Shown one piece after another: positions 51,371 to 64,000 of a stretch of DNA of 64,000 bases (positions are counted from its first letter, which is position 1; each line of letters opens with the position of its first letter). The notes under the pieces are model-generated. The model made no database searches, was not told where the DNA came from, and was given only the letters and a program-made list of their open reading frames with translations. The translations under genes were made by a program, and so were the position numbers. Source of the stretch: Rothia nasimurium (GTDB lineage: Bacteria; Actinomycetota; Actinomycetes; Actinomycetales; Micrococcaceae); assembly GCF_014217215.1 (NCBI RefSeq), contig NZ_CP056080.1, positions 2,046,001 to 2,110,000 of the forward strand. The letters run 5' to 3'.

Positions 51371-51509
51371 GCTTATTCATCAACGCGGTGAAGCAGGCTC
51401 ACAGCGAATCTGCTGGCTCGGGGCTGGCGTGAATCGCCTTGTGAGCGAAGCGAACCAGGCGAGAGGGTCGGCAGCGAGCGTGAGCCTGCGGAACCCCTTA
51501 TGAATAAGC
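51371..51509. repeat. large nested inverted repeat between tRNA-Thr and the second ECF operon
   Basis: Outer arms GCTTATTCAT (51371-51380) and ATGAATAAGC (51500-51509) are perfect; inner arms GCAGGCTCAC (51393-51402) and GTGAGCCTGC (51480-51489) are perfect. The element ends 3 bases before the ECF ATPase stop. A related stretch lies at 62759-62787. It may end both transcripts, or be a REP/MITE-like element. Confidence 0.7.
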
Positions 51510-51512
51510 TTC

Positions 51513-52751
51513 TTACCGGCTCGCGCCTAGCTGATAGTGGTTCAGGGGTAGGCGGGCTGCGAGGGCCTGGGTGAGTTGTTGGTCGTGGGTGGCGACGATA
51601 GCGCTGCCGCCTGCGGTGCAGTGGGCGGCGATGAGCACTGCAACCTGCTCAAGACCGGGGGCGTCTAGCCCCGCGGTGGGTTCGTCGAGGAGTAGGCAGG
51701 ACGCCCCGGCGGCGAGCGCTTCTACGAGGGCAAGCAGGTGCTGTTCGGCGGGGAGTAAGTCGAGGGGGTGTGTTTCGCCGGAGCCGGTAGGTAGGACGGC
51801 GTCGCGTAGGGCTTCGCGGGTAGAATCGCTAGCTTTCGCCCCGTTCCCCAGTTTCATGTCAGCATCCACCGTGGAGGCCAAGAAGTGGTGGGCGGGGGTT
51901 TGCGCGACCAGCTGGGCGAGGGCTGCGCGGGTGGGGGCTCCCTGCCGGTGGGGTTGCACACCGCCGATGGTGAGGTGCCCGGCGGCTGGGGGTAGGAGCC
52001 CCGCGATGGTACGCATCAGGGTGGATTTTCCGGCGCCGTTGGGGCCGGTGAGGATCAGGCAGTCGCCGGGGGTAAGATCCAGATTAATACCGGTAGCAAC
52101 GGGAGTAGCTACCGGTTTCTTCCACCGGCGGCGGGTCGGGGCAACCGGAGATATAGAGAGGTCACGGGCCAGGACGTCTGCTGCGGCTCGGGCGGGCAAA
52201 GGCGGCAGAGATGGCACCGCCGCAGACGGTGAAACACCTTCCCCTAGGTTTTCGACACTAGCAGCAAGGCTCTTTTCATCAGCCTGGGGTCTGGCTGAGG
52301 CCCAGGCCAAATCTGCCGGGTAGCGGGAGAAAGCGTCCAGCGCCCGGGCCCGCATGGCGTCGTCAAGGCCGAGCAGGGGTTCATCCAGGGCTAGGGCTGG
52401 CACAGCCGCCCCGTCGAGGTTTCCGTCCACCTGCCCCAGCACCAGGTAGGCTGCCAGGGCTACCAGCTGGGTCTGCCCACCCGAAAGTTGCAGGGGGTGG
52501 GCTGCCAGTAAGTCGCTAATTCCAAGGTCAGCTGCAACAGCCTGCACAGCCCGGTGGAGCTGATCCCGGCTATCCATAACCTGCTCTACCCCCAGGGCAA
52601 TTTCTTCGACCACGGTGGGCACCAGCCCCGTCATCAGGGCATGGGGGTTAGAAGGCACAAAGAGCCCGTCCCGTTCCTGGGCCCAGGTCTGCAGCCGGGC
52701 AGACTTTCCGGTTCCTCTGGCCCCAAGGACCAGCATCCGCATATAAGTCAC
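51513..52751 (-). CDS. ECF transporter double ATPase with degenerate motifs
   Basis: A 412-residue protein with two ABC-type halves, much shorter than the 533-residue homologue at 22469. Half 1: Walker A reduced to GARGTGKSA, but signature LSGGQTQLVALAAYL and Walker B ALALDEPLLGLDD are present; the region between is short. Half 2: clean Walker A GPNGAGKST and Walker B LLLDEPTAGLD with H-loop ATHDQQ, but the signature is LLPAEQHLLALVEAL instead of LSGGQ. So each composite site mixes good and poor motifs. It is coupled to the T gene by a GTGA overlap; ATGs at 52742 and 52736 are alternative starts. Confidence 0.82.
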   Translation of the reverse strand: MTYMRMLVLGARGTGKSARLQTWAQERDGLFVPSNPHALMTGLVPTVVEEIALGVEQVMDSRDQLHRAVQAVAADLGISDLLAAHPLQLSGGQTQLVALAAYLVLGQVDGNLDGAAVPALALDEPLLGLDDAMRARALDAFSRYPADLAWASARPQADEKSLAASVENLGEGVSPSAAVPSLPPLPARAAADVLARDLSISPVAPTRRRWKKPVATPVATGINLDLTPGDCLILTGPNGAGKSTLMRTIAGLLPPAAGHLTIGGVQPHRQGAPTRAALAQLVAQTPAHHFLASTVDADMKLGNGAKASDSTREALRDAVLPTGSGETHPLDLLPAEQHLLALVEALAAGASCLLLDEPTAGLDAPGLEQVAVLIAAHCTAGGSAIVATHDQQLTQALAARLPLNHYQLGASR

Positions 52752-53503
52752 AGCAGCACCCCCGTATAGGCAGCAAGCACGAGCAGGCAGGCCAGCGGCA
52801 GGAGCACCCAGCGGAGGTAGCGCTGGGTGCGGCTGTCGGCGTAGTCCTGCCAGAAAATTCTGGGCCCGGCCCGGTCAATCCCGCGCGCGGCCAGGGTTGC
52901 CCCGCGCACCTCGTGGTCGAGCAACAGCAGGTTGAAGAGGGCGGACGCTGTCCGCACCCCCAACCAGGCGCGGGCACCTCGCGACCCGTCGGCCATACCT
53001 CTGGCGCGGGCGGCCCGCTGCACTAGGCGGGAGTAGTGGGCCAGCTGGGTAGGGGTGTTGAGTGAAGCGACCAGCAGGTAGACGAGTCTAGGCGGCAGTC
53101 CCCAGACGGTCAGGGCATAGCGTAGGCCCGTAGCCCCGGTGGGTAGTATCAGCAGGGCACAGGCCGACCCGAAGGCCAGAATCTGTAGGGCTAGAGCCAG
53201 GCCAGCCCTGGCGCCCTCGGCGGTCACTTCAAACACCATCCAGGGAACGGGCGCCCAGGTTGCCCACACGGTTTCTCCTCCGCGTGACACCAGCTGGATG
53301 ATAAAAGCCATCACCGCAACCGGCGCCAACCCTACCAGGACCAGGCGTACCCAGGGGGCAAGCGTCCGCCCCACCCCGTGCAGGGCCATGAGCACAGCCA
53401 GCAGCCCCGCCTGCCAGATCAGTGGCAGCGGGGCAAAGGCTAGCAGGAGCCCGGCGCAGCCCAGGGTGACCCAGGTGCGGGGGTTCAGGGTGGGGGCGCT
53501 CAC
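52748..53503 (-). CDS. ECF transporter T component, second operon
   Basis: A 251-residue EcfT-like protein with about six helices. It has the two coupling motifs RAARARGMADG and ATLAARGIDRAG, and LPPRLVYLLVASLNTPTQ before the first. It resembles the CbiQ/EcfT family. It lies between the S component (3-base gap) and the ATPase (4-base overlap) and should form a dedicated ECF complex with them. Confidence 0.87.
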   Translation of the reverse strand: MSAPTLNPRTWVTLGCAGLLLAFAPLPLIWQAGLLAVLMALHGVGRTLAPWVRLVLVGLAPVAVMAFIIQLVSRGGETVWATWAPVPWMVFEVTAEGARAGLALALQILAFGSACALLILPTGATGLRYALTVWGLPPRLVYLLVASLNTPTQLAHYSRLVQRAARARGMADGSRGARAWLGVRTASALFNLLLLDHEVRGATLAARGIDRAGPRIFWQDYADSRTQRYLRWVLLPLACLLVLAAYTGVLL

Positions 53504-53506
53504 CGG

Positions 53507-54364
53507 TTAGCGGCCAAACTGACGACGGGCGCGGGCGGGCAGACCCTTGATGATAAGCCAGACCAGGGCGAAGGCAATGGTCTTATCGAGCGGGTCAGAG
53601 AGCAGAGATTGCAGGGTTGTAGCACCCAGCAGGGACTGGCCAGCAGCCTGCAGGGCCGCAACCACGGAACCGGTACCCACGCCCTGGCCGCCGCCAAAGA
53701 CGAAGGCTGCGATGGGGGCGCCGACGAATCCGGCCAGGACGCCGGTGATAAAGCCCGCGAGCAGGGCTCCCCAGATTTTGCGGAAGAGGCCCAGGCGGCC
53801 AGCGTAACCGGCCAGGAAGCCTATAAGGGCGGCACCGGCGGCGAAAGGAATGGTGGTGGGGTTAATGGTGAGACCCCAGGCCAGGTTGGTGATAATACCG
53901 GTCATGGCTCCGGCGGCGGGGCCGGCCAGCACACCGATGAGCACGGTGGCAACGGAGTCAAGGTAGAGGGGAATCCCCGAGAAGCCAATGATCTGGCCCA
54001 CAATGATATTGAAAGCTGCCGCAAAAGGTATCAGGGCGATGGTGGCAAGGGGCAGGCGGCTCAGGTTAGCCACCAGAAGCAGTAGGACGCCCGCGGTATA
54101 GCCCAGCATGAGCGGCAGGGAGATAGCGGCTTGGGCATCGCTGGTGCCTTCCAGGTAGCCCGCGTAGTTGGTGGTACCGCCTGCGGTGAGGACGGCCCAG
54201 GTGTAGGTTCCTGCGATGACCAGGGCGGCGAGCAGGTTGAGTACCTTCTGGGAGGTGGTGAGCGGTGTATTGTGTTCTGGGTTTTTACCGAGGAGCCCGG
54301 CAGCTACCGAGGTCCTCTGCCCAGACGTTGAGGGCTCTGCGGTGGTGTGTGATGAGGGGGCCAT
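53507..54364 (-). CDS. ECF transporter S component, substrate unknown (nucleoside-type candidate)
   Basis: A 285-residue substrate-binding membrane protein. The first 40 residues are a soluble Ser/Thr-rich tail; about six to seven helices follow, with IALIPFAAAFNIIVGQIIGFSGIPLYLDSVATVLIGVLAGPAAGAMTGI reported here in parts (FSGIPLYLD, TVLIGVLAGPAAGAMTG, GLTINPTTIPFA). ATG 54364 is preferred to GTG 54370 because AAAGGGG lies five bases before it. It follows the nucleoside hydrolase gene by 50 bases, so a nucleoside or nucleobase is the likeliest substrate (inference from operon). Confidence 0.75.
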   Translation of the reverse strand: MAPSSHTTAEPSTSGQRTSVAAGLLGKNPEHNTPLTTSQKVLNLLAALVIAGTYTWAVLTAGGTTNYAGYLEGTSDAQAAISLPLMLGYTAGVLLLLVANLSRLPLATIALIPFAAAFNIIVGQIIGFSGIPLYLDSVATVLIGVLAGPAAGAMTGIITNLAWGLTINPTTIPFAAGAALIGFLAGYAGRLGLFRKIWGALLAGFITGVLAGFVGAPIAAFVFGGGQGVGTGSVVAALQAAGQSLLGATTLQSLLSDPLDKTIAFALVWLIIKGLPARARRQFGR

Positions 54365-54414
54365 GCCCACCCCTTTCTGTAGAATAATTGTTCTTTTTAT
54401 TTTTTGAGGCGGTT

Positions 54415-55428
54415 CTAGCCAGTTCCCTTTGGGGCGTAGACAGCCCGGACGGTCTGGACCAGGTGCTCAAAAAATTCGGGGGCCCGGGCACTGGTCAGGG
54501 CCTTAGCGTTGGGGTCTCTCCCCCAGCGTCCTAGCCAGTCAGCAACCACCTGGCCGCGGGTAAGGGTCCCGGTAAGCTCAACATCGAGCGTCACCGGTGC
54601 AGCCTCCCCCAGCAGGGTGTGGGCCCGACCGTCGGCAGCCAGGGCGCGGTTCACAGCTAGGGCGGTTACGAAGGGGTCGTGCACGTGGGCGATAAACCCC
54701 AGTTTGTCCCACTCGTGGAATTCCATGTAAAACTGCAGGGCCCCGTCCAGGGCGGTAAAGAGCTCTCCCCCACCGGCCAGCAGACGCTCGCGTAGCTGAG
54801 GAGTCATGACGGCGTTCTCGGTGGTGTCCAGCGGGCAGAGCAGGGGCGCATAGGGCAGGTCGAGGTCAGGGCGGCTGTAGGCAGCTAAGACCTCGTACAG
54901 GGCTTCGGGGTCAGAGTGCACGTTCCACTCGGTGGTAGGCATGGTGTTCCCCCGGTGGTTCAGGGCCCCACCCATGATGGTCAAGCTGGCTAGGTAACGG
55001 GGCAGCTCTGGATCCTGCCGTAGGGCCAGCGCCAAATTAGTTGAAGGCCCCAGGACGAGCCCGTGCAGCTTTCCGGGGAAACGGCGGGCAGTCTGCACCC
55101 ACAGGCCTGCCCCTTCGCCATGGGAACGCCCCGTGGGCCTGGTCTGCCCGGGGAGCAGGCCGTGGCCCGTGCCCAGCGGGCCGTGGGTCTCTTCGGTGGT
55201 AGTGAGCGGCTGGGCCAGCGGGTTCTCAGCACCGAGAGCCCAGGGGGTACCCTGCCCGCCAAGCAGCTCCAGCAGACCGCGGACGTTGCGTCCTACCTGC
55301 TCGGTACTCACGTTCCCACCGGTTGCCACGATACCCTCTACAGCAACCTGCGGGTGGGCAAAAGCGTAGGTAAGGGCAAGGGCGTCGTCAATGCCGGGGT
55401 CGCAGTCGATGAAGAAGTGCAGGGTCAT
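54415..55428 (-). CDS. inosine-uridine-preferring nucleoside hydrolase family protein
   Basis: A 337-residue nucleoside hydrolase. The Ca-binding DxDxxxDD motif is FIDCDPGIDDALAL (Asp8, 10, 14, 15); GPSTNLALALRQDPEL, LTIMGGALNHRGNTMPTTEWNVHSDPEA and the late VHDPFVTALAVN give the active site. These enzymes cleave N-ribosides to base and ribose. No signal peptide, so it should act on nucleosides already in the cytosol, fitting a role just after uptake by the ECF system encoded downstream. First gene of that operon; the ribosome binding site is weak. Confidence 0.93.
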   Translation of the reverse strand: MTLHFFIDCDPGIDDALALTYAFAHPQVAVEGIVATGGNVSTEQVGRNVRGLLELLGGQGTPWALGAENPLAQPLTTTEETHGPLGTGHGLLPGQTRPTGRSHGEGAGLWVQTARRFPGKLHGLVLGPSTNLALALRQDPELPRYLASLTIMGGALNHRGNTMPTTEWNVHSDPEALYEVLAAYSRPDLDLPYAPLLCPLDTTENAVMTPQLRERLLAGGGELFTALDGALQFYMEFHEWDKLGFIAHVHDPFVTALAVNRALAADGRAHTLLGEAAPVTLDVELTGTLTRGQVVADWLGRWGRDPNAKALTSARAPEFFEHLVQTVRAVYAPKGTG

Positions 55429-55497
55429 GAAATCTTTACGGTGCTAGGTAGTCGGTTACTGGTGAGGGCAGGCTGGAGTGCCCAGCGTAGGGCACAG

Positions 55498-55561
55498 AAA
55501 AAGGGGCAGCTACCCACCTTTACCCTGCTGTGAGCCCAGGTAAAGGCGTGTAGCTGCCCCT
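55498..55561 (-). terminator. terminator of the DsbA-like gene
   Basis: AGGGGCAGCTAC (from 55502) pairs with GTAGCTGCCCCT (to 55561), with an inner CTTTACC/GGTAAAG stem; on the minus strand TTTTTC follows. Confidence 0.8.
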
Positions 55562-55625
55562 ACACGTTGTGTACCAGTTTAGTACACAGCGGCCAGGCCT
55601 TCTACAGCCTGTTTACTGGGTGAAC

Positions 55626-56504
55626 TTAGGCGTTCTTCTTAGCTTCAATCTTTGCGGTGATCCAGGCGTTGAAGTCAGTTGAGTTGAAGACCTCGCCGTC
55701 AGCGAAGACGGTGGGGGTGCCGCTAATACCGTTGGAGGCTGACTCGAGGGTGACGGTCTGGACGAACGGACGCCAGGTGTTGTTAGCGACATCGTCCTTT
55801 ACGTCTGCACCGTACTTCTCAGCGATAGCAATGAGCTCTTCATTAGAAAGGCCGCCGGTACCCTGGTGGGTGAAGATTTCCTTCTGGAAGTTCAGGAAGT
55901 CTTCCGTGGAGACCTGGTTAGCTACGGAGTAGGCCACGTTGTTGGTGCGGGCTGAGTAGAAGGTGGGGCTGGAGGCATCCATGAAGGTCAGGTTACGGAT
56001 CTCCAGGGTGATGTCGCCACTAGCAACGAGAGCTGCGATGGTATCTGCATTTTCAGTTTCGAAGGCTGCGCAGTGCACGCAGTCGTAGTCCTGGAAGATG
56101 GTCAGACGGACGGGCTCACCGTTATTGTCTGCTTCTTCGGGCAGGGCAACGCCCAGGGGCATTGTGGCTTCGGAGCCGTCAGCTGCAGTGTAGGTTGCTT
56201 CTGAGGTGCCCAGGTCGTTGCTGTCGCGGCTGGCTTCGGTGCTGGTGTTCCGCTCGATACCGTTAGCGGTCAAGACGATGCCGCCGTACTGGTTAGCTGA
56301 TGCGGGCACCGGGCCTGCGTCGGCAATCTGGTTGCGGTTGCCGTTGATGATGACGACTGCAACGATTGCTACGATGAGGGCGATGACGCCGAGGACGGTG
56401 AACTGAATCCAGCGAGTAGATGATTTTGAGGTTTTCTTGGCCTGCTGTGCCGCCAGCTGGCGGGCACGCTCGCGGGCGTCAGTGGAAGGGTTTCCCTTAG
56501 ACAC
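55626..56504 (-). CDS. DsbA-like membrane-anchored thiol oxidoreductase
   Basis: A 292-residue thioredoxin-fold protein of the DsbA/BdbD-like group. Cytoplasmic basic N-terminus (ARERARQLAAQQAKK), one helix (residues about 32-54), then an extracytoplasmic domain with IFQDYDCVHCAAFE (CVHC, Cys142/Cys145) and the cis-Pro loop GISGTPTVFADG. It catalyses disulfide formation in exported proteins. No VKOR-type reoxidising partner is near. It precedes its own terminator and lies next to the rrn operon end. Confidence 0.92.
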   Translation of the reverse strand: MSKGNPSTDARERARQLAAQQAKKTSKSSTRWIQFTVLGVIALIVAIVAVVIINGNRNQIADAGPVPASANQYGGIVLTANGIERNTSTEASRDSNDLGTSEATYTAADGSEATMPLGVALPEEADNNGEPVRLTIFQDYDCVHCAAFETENADTIAALVASGDITLEIRNLTFMDASSPTFYSARTNNVAYSVANQVSTEDFLNFQKEIFTHQGTGGLSNEELIAIAEKYGADVKDDVANNTWRPFVQTVTLESASNGISGTPTVFADGEVFNSTDFNAWITAKIEAKKNA

Positions 56505-56701
56505 AGATGTGCCTCACTTTCGTACGTGCGTTCTTGATAGGTTCAAGCCTACCGTGATTTGACGGGGATATCTGCCCCTCCACCGAACCTCAAACTACTT
56601 TCCCAGAAAACGATTAGTTTAGGTAAGGGCTGGTGCAGGGCGCTTAGCTCTTGCGCCCGATAGGGTATAAAAAGTGGGTGTTGGATTTTTGATGCTTAAA
56701 A

Positions 56702-56731
56702 CAAAAAAGCCCTGGACAATCTGTCCAGGGC
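56702..56731 (-). terminator. rrn operon terminator
   Basis: GCCCTGGACA-N3-TGTCCAGGGC (56709-56731), followed on the minus strand by TTTTTTGTTTT. It lies about 20 bases beyond the 5S 3' end. Confidence 0.92.
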
Positions 56732-56752
56732 CTTCCTGTATCCCAATCAAAA

Positions 56753-56868
56753 ACCGGCGGTGACCTACTCTCCCACACCGTCACCAGTGCAGTACCATCG
56801 GCGCAAAGAGCCTTAACTTCCGGGTTCGGGATGGAACCGGGTGTTTCCCTCTCGCTATAACCACCGTA
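56753..56868 (-). rRNA. rrf: 5S rRNA
   Basis: The minus-strand sequence runs from TTACGGTGGTTATAGC through CGAGAGGGAAACACCCGG and CATCCCGAACCCGGAAG to GAGAGTAGGTCACCGCCGG, the 5S core. Ends are estimated within a few bases. Confidence 0.95.
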
Positions 56869-56940
56869 AACCTACGATGACCACCCCACACAAGGGGGGC
56901 AGCAATAACAAACCCAAGGGTTGTTATCTCAAAACCATAC

Positions 56941-56949
56941 AGTGGACGC
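56941..56949 (-). other. right arm of the 23S processing stem
   Basis: AGTGGACGC on the plus strand is exactly complementary to GCGTCCACT at 60179-60187 on the other side of 23S. The 9-bp pair would form the base of the RNase III stem that releases pre-23S. Confidence 0.6.
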
Positions 56950-56972
56950 AAACAAAAACAAAACTCAGTCAT

Positions 56973-61976
<5,004 letters not shown>

Positions 61977-62206
61977 AAAAATGAAGTAGTTGATGATCCT
62001 GGTCTCTGATTGTTAGCGAACCATTCACCACGGGGTGGTGCGGTTCAAGCTGACGAATCTGAAACCATATGATTATCAAATTCTGCAAGAAACCGTTGGT
62101 TTCTCACATTGTTATATAAATATTTGGTATCAGTTCAAGACCATAATCACTCCAGGACCGTTGTGGTCTTGGTATTGTGATGATGGACGATAAGAATGTT
62201 ATTTAT

Positions 62207-62219
62207 AACATTGGTACGC
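62207..62219 (-). other. left arm of the 16S processing stem
   Basis: On the minus strand GCGTACCAATGTT can pair with AATGTTGGTGCGC in the 16S-23S spacer, all 13 positions when G-U is allowed. This is where RNase III would cut pre-16S. Confidence 0.55.
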
Positions 62220-62526
62220 TATTGAGTTTTCAAGCAACAAACCGCATTCTCAACCCTAGCCACATATTGGCCGGTGTTTCGTATCGGTCATTCTCATTTT
62301 TTTGTGTTACCCGTTTGGGCAACTCTTCTAGTTTATCGCGCTTCTTTTCTGTGTGTCAACTCGATGTTCCGTGTTGTGTCTCACAGTGGCTTGTAGCTGG
62401 ATTGTTACTTCAACATCTCACTCGTTCGAGTTGGGATTTCTCAGTTCCGGCCGGGGCCTGAATTCGCTATGTGACTAGGTGTTTTGTCGCTTGGTGGGTT
62501 TCCCCTGTGCCGTGGCGACTCGTAAT

Positions 62527-62555
62527 ACTCTACGCAGGTTTGCCAGAGCGCGCAA
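62527..62555 (-). promoter_or_regulatory. candidate rrn promoter
   Basis: Minus strand TTGCGC (-35, plus 62550-62555), 17-base spacer, TAGAGT (-10, plus 62527-62532). It lies about 550 bases before 16S, with an A/T-rich stretch further upstream that could act as an UP element. Other promoters may exist in the leader. Confidence 0.6.
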
Positions 62556-62758
62556 CCCAAAAGTGCCACCAAAGGAGCCTTTTTACCCCAGAATCCCCAC
62601 CCGCAACAGATAAAACGCCTAGTCAAAGCTAAACTAAACACCGTAAAAATATTTTTAAAGTTTTTTTGAAGGTCTTCAGAAGGCTTGATTTTAGGGATTA
62701 TTTGTGAGCCAGACCCTTATTCCGGCTCACATAAGTTTCTTATCTTTGTGCGGGGGCG

Positions 62759-62787
62759 GCAGGCTCACAGCGAAGCTGCTGGCTTCG
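62759..62787 (+). repeat. partial copy of the tRNA-Thr-adjacent repeat
   Basis: GCAGGCTCACAGCGAA followed by CTGCTGGCT closely matches 51393-51418 (one internal substitution). It contains its own hairpin CGAAGC-N5-GCTTCG (62771-62787). A GTGAGCC/GGCTCAC pair lies just before it (62704-62710 and 62724-62730). Confidence 0.65.
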
Positions 62788-62894
62788 ATGAAGTGAGCGG
62801 GTGCGGGGGCGCGAGCACACAAGAGCGAACGCAATCCGCCGTCAGGCGGGGCGTGAGGGGCAGACTAACGTCTCTTTCCTAAGCCCAGATAAAC

Positions 62895-62928
62895 AAAAAG
62901 TGCTCCCCCACTATCGTGGGAGAGCACT
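62895..62928 (-). terminator. terminator of rlmB
   Basis: AGTGCTC-x-CCCAC-N4-GTGGG-x-GAGCACT, followed on the minus strand by TTTTTGTTT; 17 bases after the rlmB stop. Confidence 0.9.
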
Positions 62929-62944
62929 TCGTTCTTATGAAAGT

Positions 62945-63925
62945 TTAGGAAGCTCGGCGTCGGGATACCTCGTAGAGGGAGATACCAACTGCCATAGAGG
63001 CGTTGAGTGATTCCATTGCTGAGCTAATGGGAATCGAAACGATTTGGTCGCAGTTCTCGGTGACCAGTCGTGAGAGCCCCTTACCTTCTGAGCCGACAAC
63101 AATCATAAGCGGTTCAGAGGCCAGTTCGAGGTTGGGCAGGTCTACGTCGCCGCCGCCGTCCAGACCGACAACGAAGATGCCGGCGTCCTTGGCCTGCTGG
63201 ATCACGCGGGTGAGGTTGGTTGCCTTAGCAACGGGGATGCGGGCAGCAGCACCGGATGAGGTTTTCCAGGCTGAGGCGGTCATAGCTGCCGAGCGGCGCT
63301 CGGGGATGATGACGCCGTTACCCGAGAAGGCTGAGACGGAGCGGATAATGGCGCCCAGGTTGCGGGGGTCGGTGATGCCGTCCAGGGCAACGAAGAGGGG
63401 CGGGGTGTCCATCTGCTTGTCGTACCAGCGATCCATGGTGTCGAGGACCAGGTTGCCGGCGTCCGGGTACTTGTAGGGAGGAATCTGCAGAGCAACGCCC
63501 TGGTGGACGGCATGGTCGGTCAGGCGGTCCAGCTCGTTACGGCCAATTTCGAGCATGGGTAGGCCCTGCTTGTTAGCTTCGGTCATGATGTCACGGACGC
63601 GGTCATCGACCTCGATGCGGGACATGACGAAGAGGGTCTTGGCAGGAATCTCGGTCTGCAAGGCCTCAAGCACGGAGTTACGGCCGGTGACCAGTTCGTC
63701 GGAGGCCCGCTTGCCGCCCAGGCGGGGCTGGCGGGAGCGCAGGGTGTTTGTTGCCTTGCGGTTTTCAGCGGCCTTCTTCATCTTGTAGGCCTTGTGGTAG
63801 ACGCGGTCTTCTGCCTTGGGGGTGTTGCCGCGACCTTCGAGGGCCTTACGGCCGTGGCCACCGGTGCCCTTGGTGGGGCCCTTCTTCTTACTGGTTGCGC
63901 CGGGGCGTGAGCCTGCCTTCGCCAT
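62945..63925 (-). CDS. rlmB: 23S rRNA (guanosine-2'-O-)-methyltransferase RlmB (SpoU/TrmH family)
   Basis: A 326-residue SPOUT methyltransferase. A basic 70-residue N-terminal tail (Lys/Arg/Gly-rich, typical of actinobacterial RlmB) precedes the L30e-like substrate domain (LVTGRNSVLEALQTE) and the knotted catalytic domain: motif 1 LDGITDPRNLGAIIRSV, motif 2 IVVGSEGKGLSRLV and motif 3 IPISSAMESLNASMAVGISLYE. It 2'-O-methylates a 23S guanosine (G2251 in E. coli), or it could be a related TrmH-type enzyme. It lies just upstream of an rrn operon on the same strand, separated by its own terminator. Confidence 0.93.
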   Translation of the reverse strand: MAKAGSRPGATSKKKGPTKGTGGHGRKALEGRGNTPKAEDRVYHKAYKMKKAAENRKATNTLRSRQPRLGGKRASDELVTGRNSVLEALQTEIPAKTLFVMSRIEVDDRVRDIMTEANKQGLPMLEIGRNELDRLTDHAVHQGVALQIPPYKYPDAGNLVLDTMDRWYDKQMDTPPLFVALDGITDPRNLGAIIRSVSAFSGNGVIIPERRSAAMTASAWKTSSGAAARIPVAKATNLTRVIQQAKDAGIFVVGLDGGGDVDLPNLELASEPLMIVVGSEGKGLSRLVTENCDQIVSIPISSAMESLNASMAVGISLYEVSRRRAS

Positions 63926-64000
63926 GGGGTGTGTCCTTTGTTTAATGTCTATGAATTGTTTTCTAGCTTACCGACCCTCTGCCCCCTGTGGGGCGAGAGA

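Larger units (their letters stand above)
61977..62894 (-). other. rrn leader and upstream region
   Basis: 918 bases without a protein gene. From the 16S end outward: an AT-rich leader with a boxA-like antitermination site (TTGTTGCTTGAAAACTC on the minus strand, near 62226-62242), the 16S processing arm (62207-62219), a promoter at 62527-62555, AT-rich upstream DNA (62600-62690), and a GTGAGCC/GGCTCAC repeat region (62703-62880). Open frames here lack coding features. Confidence 0.7.

Overview
The window reads as chromosomal DNA of a high-GC Gram-positive bacterium (Actinomycetota, order Micrococcales). The pointers are a dnaK-grpE-dnaJ-hspR operon with HspR-type HAIR operators, an actinobacterial-style rrn operon, an LAxTG-type cell-wall anchor, a DUF4235 protein, a CopD-CtaG fusion and a DtxR-like iron operator. 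The gene set recalls Micrococcaceae such as Rothia; that genus is an inference and was not tested. I see no insertion sequence, prophage, CRISPR array or replication origin.

Layout. 1-8.4 kb: 3' end of an HNH nuclease gene, a CycA-type amino-acid permease, a small membrane protein, two paralogous sodium:alanine symporters flanking trmB, and a baeRF-type gene split by a one-base change in a C run. 8.6-15 kb: a flavin-dependent LLM oxidoreductase, the heat-shock operon (minus strand) with two HAIR boxes, and a membrane-anchored protein with four evenly spaced palindromes upstream. 15.3-21.4 kb: low-molecular-weight tyrosine phosphatase, a SNF2 helicase with a helix-hairpin-helix motif, a P-loop kinase, a Bcr/CflA exporter and aminodeoxychorismate lyase. 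21.7-24.9 kb: a TPP riboswitch-controlled ECF transporter (YkoE-YkoD-YkoC type). 25-37.7 kb: DUF4235 protein, UMF1-type MFS, dCTP deaminase coupled to an HPr-kinase-like/PqqD-like fusion, wall-anchored alkaline phosphatase, a MauE-thioredoxin fusion, two envelope proteins of unknown function, a thioredoxin-NHL protein, a second amino-acid permease and a small unknown protein. 37.7-43.3 kb: a copper operon (His-rich membrane protein, CopC, PCuAC chaperone, DyP peroxidase, CopD-CtaG). 43.4-45.9 kb: HU, ribosomal proteins S14, L33 and L28, then an SGNH hydrolase. 45.9-51.1 kb: a ferric-siderophore uptake operon (binding lipoprotein, two permeases, ATPase, siderophore-interacting reductase) behind a DtxR-like operator. 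51.2-55.4 kb: tRNA-Thr, a large hairpin, and a second ECF transporter operon headed by a nucleoside hydrolase. 55.6-64 kb: a DsbA-like protein, the rrn operon (16S-23S-5S, minus strand) and rlmB.

How the genes work together. Much of the window is nutrient and metal acquisition: amino-acid symporters, thiamine-type ECF uptake, iron-siderophore uptake, copper delivery to the respiratory oxidase, and a putative nucleoside-salvage ECF system in which a hydrolase and a transporter share an operon. That last operon, the HprK/PqqD fusion beside dcd, the palindrome array at 14974-15050 and the GCAGGCTCAC repeat shared by the tRNA-Thr and rrn neighbourhoods are the least explained parts. Functions are assigned from recognisable motifs in the translations. 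No database search was possible.
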